Source: Patescibacteria group bacterium
GTDB taxonomy: Bacteria; Patescibacteriota; Minisyncoccia; Phycocordibacterales; UBA2100
Direction of reading: 5' to 3'
NCBI GenBank assembly: GCA_024654485.1
Contig: JANLHO010000004.1
Coordinates: forward strand, 1-39,118
Length of the DNA stretch: 39,118 bases
Within the stretch, counting starts at the first letter, position 1. Each line of letters begins with the position of its first letter. Both the position numbers and the translations under genes were made by a program. This document shows, piece after piece, positions 37,962 to 39,118 of this stretch. The notes under the pieces were generated by a model. The model made no database searches, had not been told where the DNA came from, and saw nothing but the letters and a program-made list of their open reading frames with translations.

Positions 37962-38009
37962 GGAGTATACTCAAAATACTCCCGCTTGACCCGTCTAGGT
38001 CACTAGACG
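37962..38009 (-). promoter_or_regulatory. Inverted repeats at the OLD-nuclease promoter
   Basis: GGAGTAT-actcaaa-ATACTCC at 37962-37982 covers the -10-like TATACT (37964-37969), 11 nt before the ATG. A second perfect repeat, CGTCTAG-GTCA-CTAGACG, lies at 37992-38009. The first looks like an operator, the second like a further binding site or hairpin. Confidence 0.45.
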
Positions 38010-38059
38010 TGGTGTCCAAGATGAGATATTTGTGATGATGTATAAATAATTCTTCATAT

Positions 38060-38149
38060 TTACCTCAAAAGTCTATCTACCGACACGTCGAGCGCATCTG
38101 CGATGCGCTTAATGGTCGAAAGTGTCGGGTTTTTCTTGTTGAGTTCCGG
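38060..38149 (-). pseudogene. Remnant of an XRE-type helix-turn-helix regulator
   Basis: The frame ends LSTIKRIADALDVSVDRLLR and is preceded by PELNKKNPT, the last helices of an XRE/Cro domain. Upstream the same frame stays open but no longer resembles the family and has no suitable start. It was probably a regulator of the adjacent defence-like genes. Confidence 0.6.
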
Positions 38150-38245
38150 GCCATGATGTGGCCTAACTGTACCAAGTTTCCGCGCATTGCGAAATCGCCG
38201 TAGGGTGGCGCGGGGTGGGCTCTGATACCCAACACGGCCGGGGTG

Positions 38246-38269
38246 TGTTGCGTAGCATTCTACGTAACA
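38246..38269. repeat. Inverted repeat with CATT loop
   Basis: TGTTGCGTAG / CTACGTAACA, 10-bp arms with one G-T mismatch, around CATT. It covers the end of the 26-codon ORF. Confidence 0.45.
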
Positions 38270-38340
38270 ACGGAGTCCCCCTGTTGCCGCTCGTCCTTTT
38301 CCAGTACCTTTTTGATCTGTTCGAAAAGCGTATATTTCAT
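38260..38340 (-). pseudogene. 26-codon ORF, probable 5' remnant of a lost gene
   Basis: MKYTLFEQIKKVLEKDER followed by QQGDSVVT and a stop, 21 bp downstream of the DUF2726 gene. The start resembles N-termini of some adenine-specific DNA methyltransferases of Patescibacteria, but 26 residues are too few to be sure. With the regulator remnant it suggests a deletion within 37953-38361; that stretch holds no intact gene. Confidence 0.35.
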
Positions 38341-38361
38341 GCTTCTAGATACTCACACAAA

Positions 38362-38913
38362 TCAGGAGTTTGAGGAATCGGTTGGTTTTGGTGCCAGTTT
38401 GGCATCGATTTTGGCCTTGACGGCGTCCCGCCCCATTTCTGATGTCTTTATGTGGCAAAGCGGCAGATCGGATGATTCGGAAATATAGTCAATGAATGCG
38501 TCCCGCGCTTGCCTATCGGGTCGTTCGTGGCTGCTTCCGTCGAGCTCAATGACGAGTTGCGCCTGTACGCGCTCTTTGTCGCAGAGGACGAAGTCAGCGG
38601 ACTTCCTATCGATTTTGTTTCGCAGCACAAATTGATCTTTGTATGAAAGCCCCCTGTGCGGAACGAGCAAATGGCTGTAGTGGACCTGCGGGAAGATATA
38701 GAAACGGTCTACGTATAGTTCCCGCAATGTATTGAACAGTTCACGTTCGGTCTTCGCATCAAACAAATCCTGTTTCCTGTCATAGGCGAGCGGTCGCTCG
38801 CCGCCCGATGACAACCAGCGCCAGATCAGCGCCGCCGCCACAACGACAAGCAGCACGGCGAGGAGTACGTACAGCCCGATGAACGGATGCAGAGCAGCCC
38901 CCAGATCAAACAT
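38362..38913 (-). CDS. DUF2726 protein with membrane anchor (nuclease-like fold)
   Basis: 183 residues from ATG 38913; a GTG one codon earlier is possible. The membrane helix is at about 10-33. The DUF2726 domain (about 48-165) shows TERELFNTLRELYVDRFYIF, KSADFVLCD, LVIELDGSSHERPDRQARD and LPLCHI. D-x-D/E-x-D/S-x-H spacing is compatible with a PD-(D/E)xK-type nuclease, hence a possible role in DNA defence or repair. The promoter is not obvious. Confidence 0.8.
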   Translation of the reverse strand: MFDLGAALHPFIGLYVLLAVLLVVVAAALIWRWLSSGGERPLAYDRKQDLFDAKTERELFNTLRELYVDRFYIFPQVHYSHLLVPHRGLSYKDQFVLRNKIDRKSADFVLCDKERVQAQLVIELDGSSHERPDRQARDAFIDYISESSDLPLCHIKTSEMGRDAVKAKIDAKLAPKPTDSSNS

Positions 38914-38992
38914 CACAAAATAATCCCACAGATCTTCATTTTGCTCTAGTCCTGCCGTAGATTTACTGCATCCATCCGTAGCCTTGCCGTGC

Positions 38993-39118
38993 CCTCCGAA
39001 GCTTCCATCGGAGGACGGGGCGAAGGAGAAGCGAAGCAGGGGAAATCGGTTGAGGTGGCCTGCCTGCCGTAAGCAGGGCGCAGGACGCCGGAAAGCGGCT
39101 CAACCGTACGGTTGAGCC
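38993..39118. repeat. Repeat-rich end of the window
   Basis: CCTCCGA/TCGGAGG arms around a 9-nt loop at 38993-39014, and CCTGC/GCAGG arms around 9 nt at 39059-39077. A perfect 22-bp palindrome (half site GGCTCAACCGT) at 39097-39118 ends the sequence. No gene is seen in 38914-39118. Such repeats commonly break assemblies, and this may be why the contig ends here. Confidence 0.6.

Noticed and set aside
36243..38913. A complete Gabija (GajA-GajB) system
   Set aside because: The OLD nuclease could be GajA-like, but no UvrD-type helicase gene lies on either side. The upstream space holds only remnants and a DUF2726 gene.
1..39118. CRISPR array or rRNA operon
   Set aside because: No regularly spaced direct repeats and no conserved rRNA segments were seen anywhere.

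Overview
The window looks like a chromosomal contig from a Candidate Phyla Radiation bacterium, most likely Parcubacteria/Patescibacteria. This is inferred, not tested. The reasons are dense packing, many short or membrane-anchored proteins of the kind common in that group, short starts without Shine-Dalgarno sequences, GC-rich palindromes inside genes, and a minimal core (glmS, obgE, typA, eno, gpmA, msrB, tRNA-Cys). Almost every gene is on the minus strand, so gene order reads from high to low coordinates. The single clear exception is a secreted-protein gene at 31018-31548.

Layout by position: 1-997 glmS, cut by the window edge; 1183-3220 serine hydrolase and dihydroorotate dehydrogenase-like flavoprotein; 3287-5154 small basic protein, SemiSWEET-like transporter, ObgE and a small membrane protein; 5185-8472 cyclophilin, two tandem M14 carboxypeptidase-like proteins and a VanY-type D,D-carboxypeptidase; 8546-11062 small membrane proteins, a kinase-fold gene bounded by direct repeats, and an AlkA-type DNA glycosylase; 11119-14529 secreted Gmad2 and unknown proteins, RluA-type pseudouridine synthase and MsrB; 14561-17242 TypA and a DsbA-like protein with an unusual region between them; 17444-21818 GH18/peptidoglycan-binding protein, SanA-like protein and a large IPT/TIG surface protein; 22054-25608 a MacAB-like ABC export operon; 25664-27606 gpmA-eno; 27685-30873 phosphoribosyltransferase, MscS channel, DUF2585, PHA-granule-type and DUF3467 proteins; 31018-34971 plus-strand secreted gene, membrane protein, tRNA-Cys joined to an unknown gene, zinc-ribbon peptide and DEAD-box helicase; 34972-39118 membrane proteins, GIY-YIG, an OLD-family nuclease, gene remnants, a DUF2726 protein and a repeat-rich end.

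The strongest pattern is in transcription signals. About twenty genes have an extended -10 box (consensus TGNTATAAT) with only 6-9 nt between it and the start codon, and no recognisable -35 or ribosome binding site. This implies leaderless mRNAs as the default, and it decides several start codons. A few genes differ: the IPT protein, DEAD helicase, typA and the plus-strand gene have -35/-10 promoters with a leader.

The items most worth a second look are these. (i) A promoter, terminator hairpin and short ORF upstream of typA; the ORF repeats TypA residues 1-11 using mostly different, synonymous codons. (ii) A tRNA-Cys whose encoded CCA tail shares its final A with the ATG of the next gene. 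(iii) A low-GC kinase-fold gene between 59-bp direct repeats made from the 3' end of the adjacent glycosylase gene. (iv) A tandem M14 pair in which one copy has lost the zinc and catalytic residues. (v) A decayed, low-GC defence-like region near the right end.

Functionally the window mixes housekeeping genes with many envelope genes (VanY, M14, GH18 plus peptidoglycan-binding domain, SanA, IPT/TIG surface protein, MacAB-like exporter, MscS). That fits a reduced cell that invests in its own wall and possibly in contact with a host, but the host part is inference.
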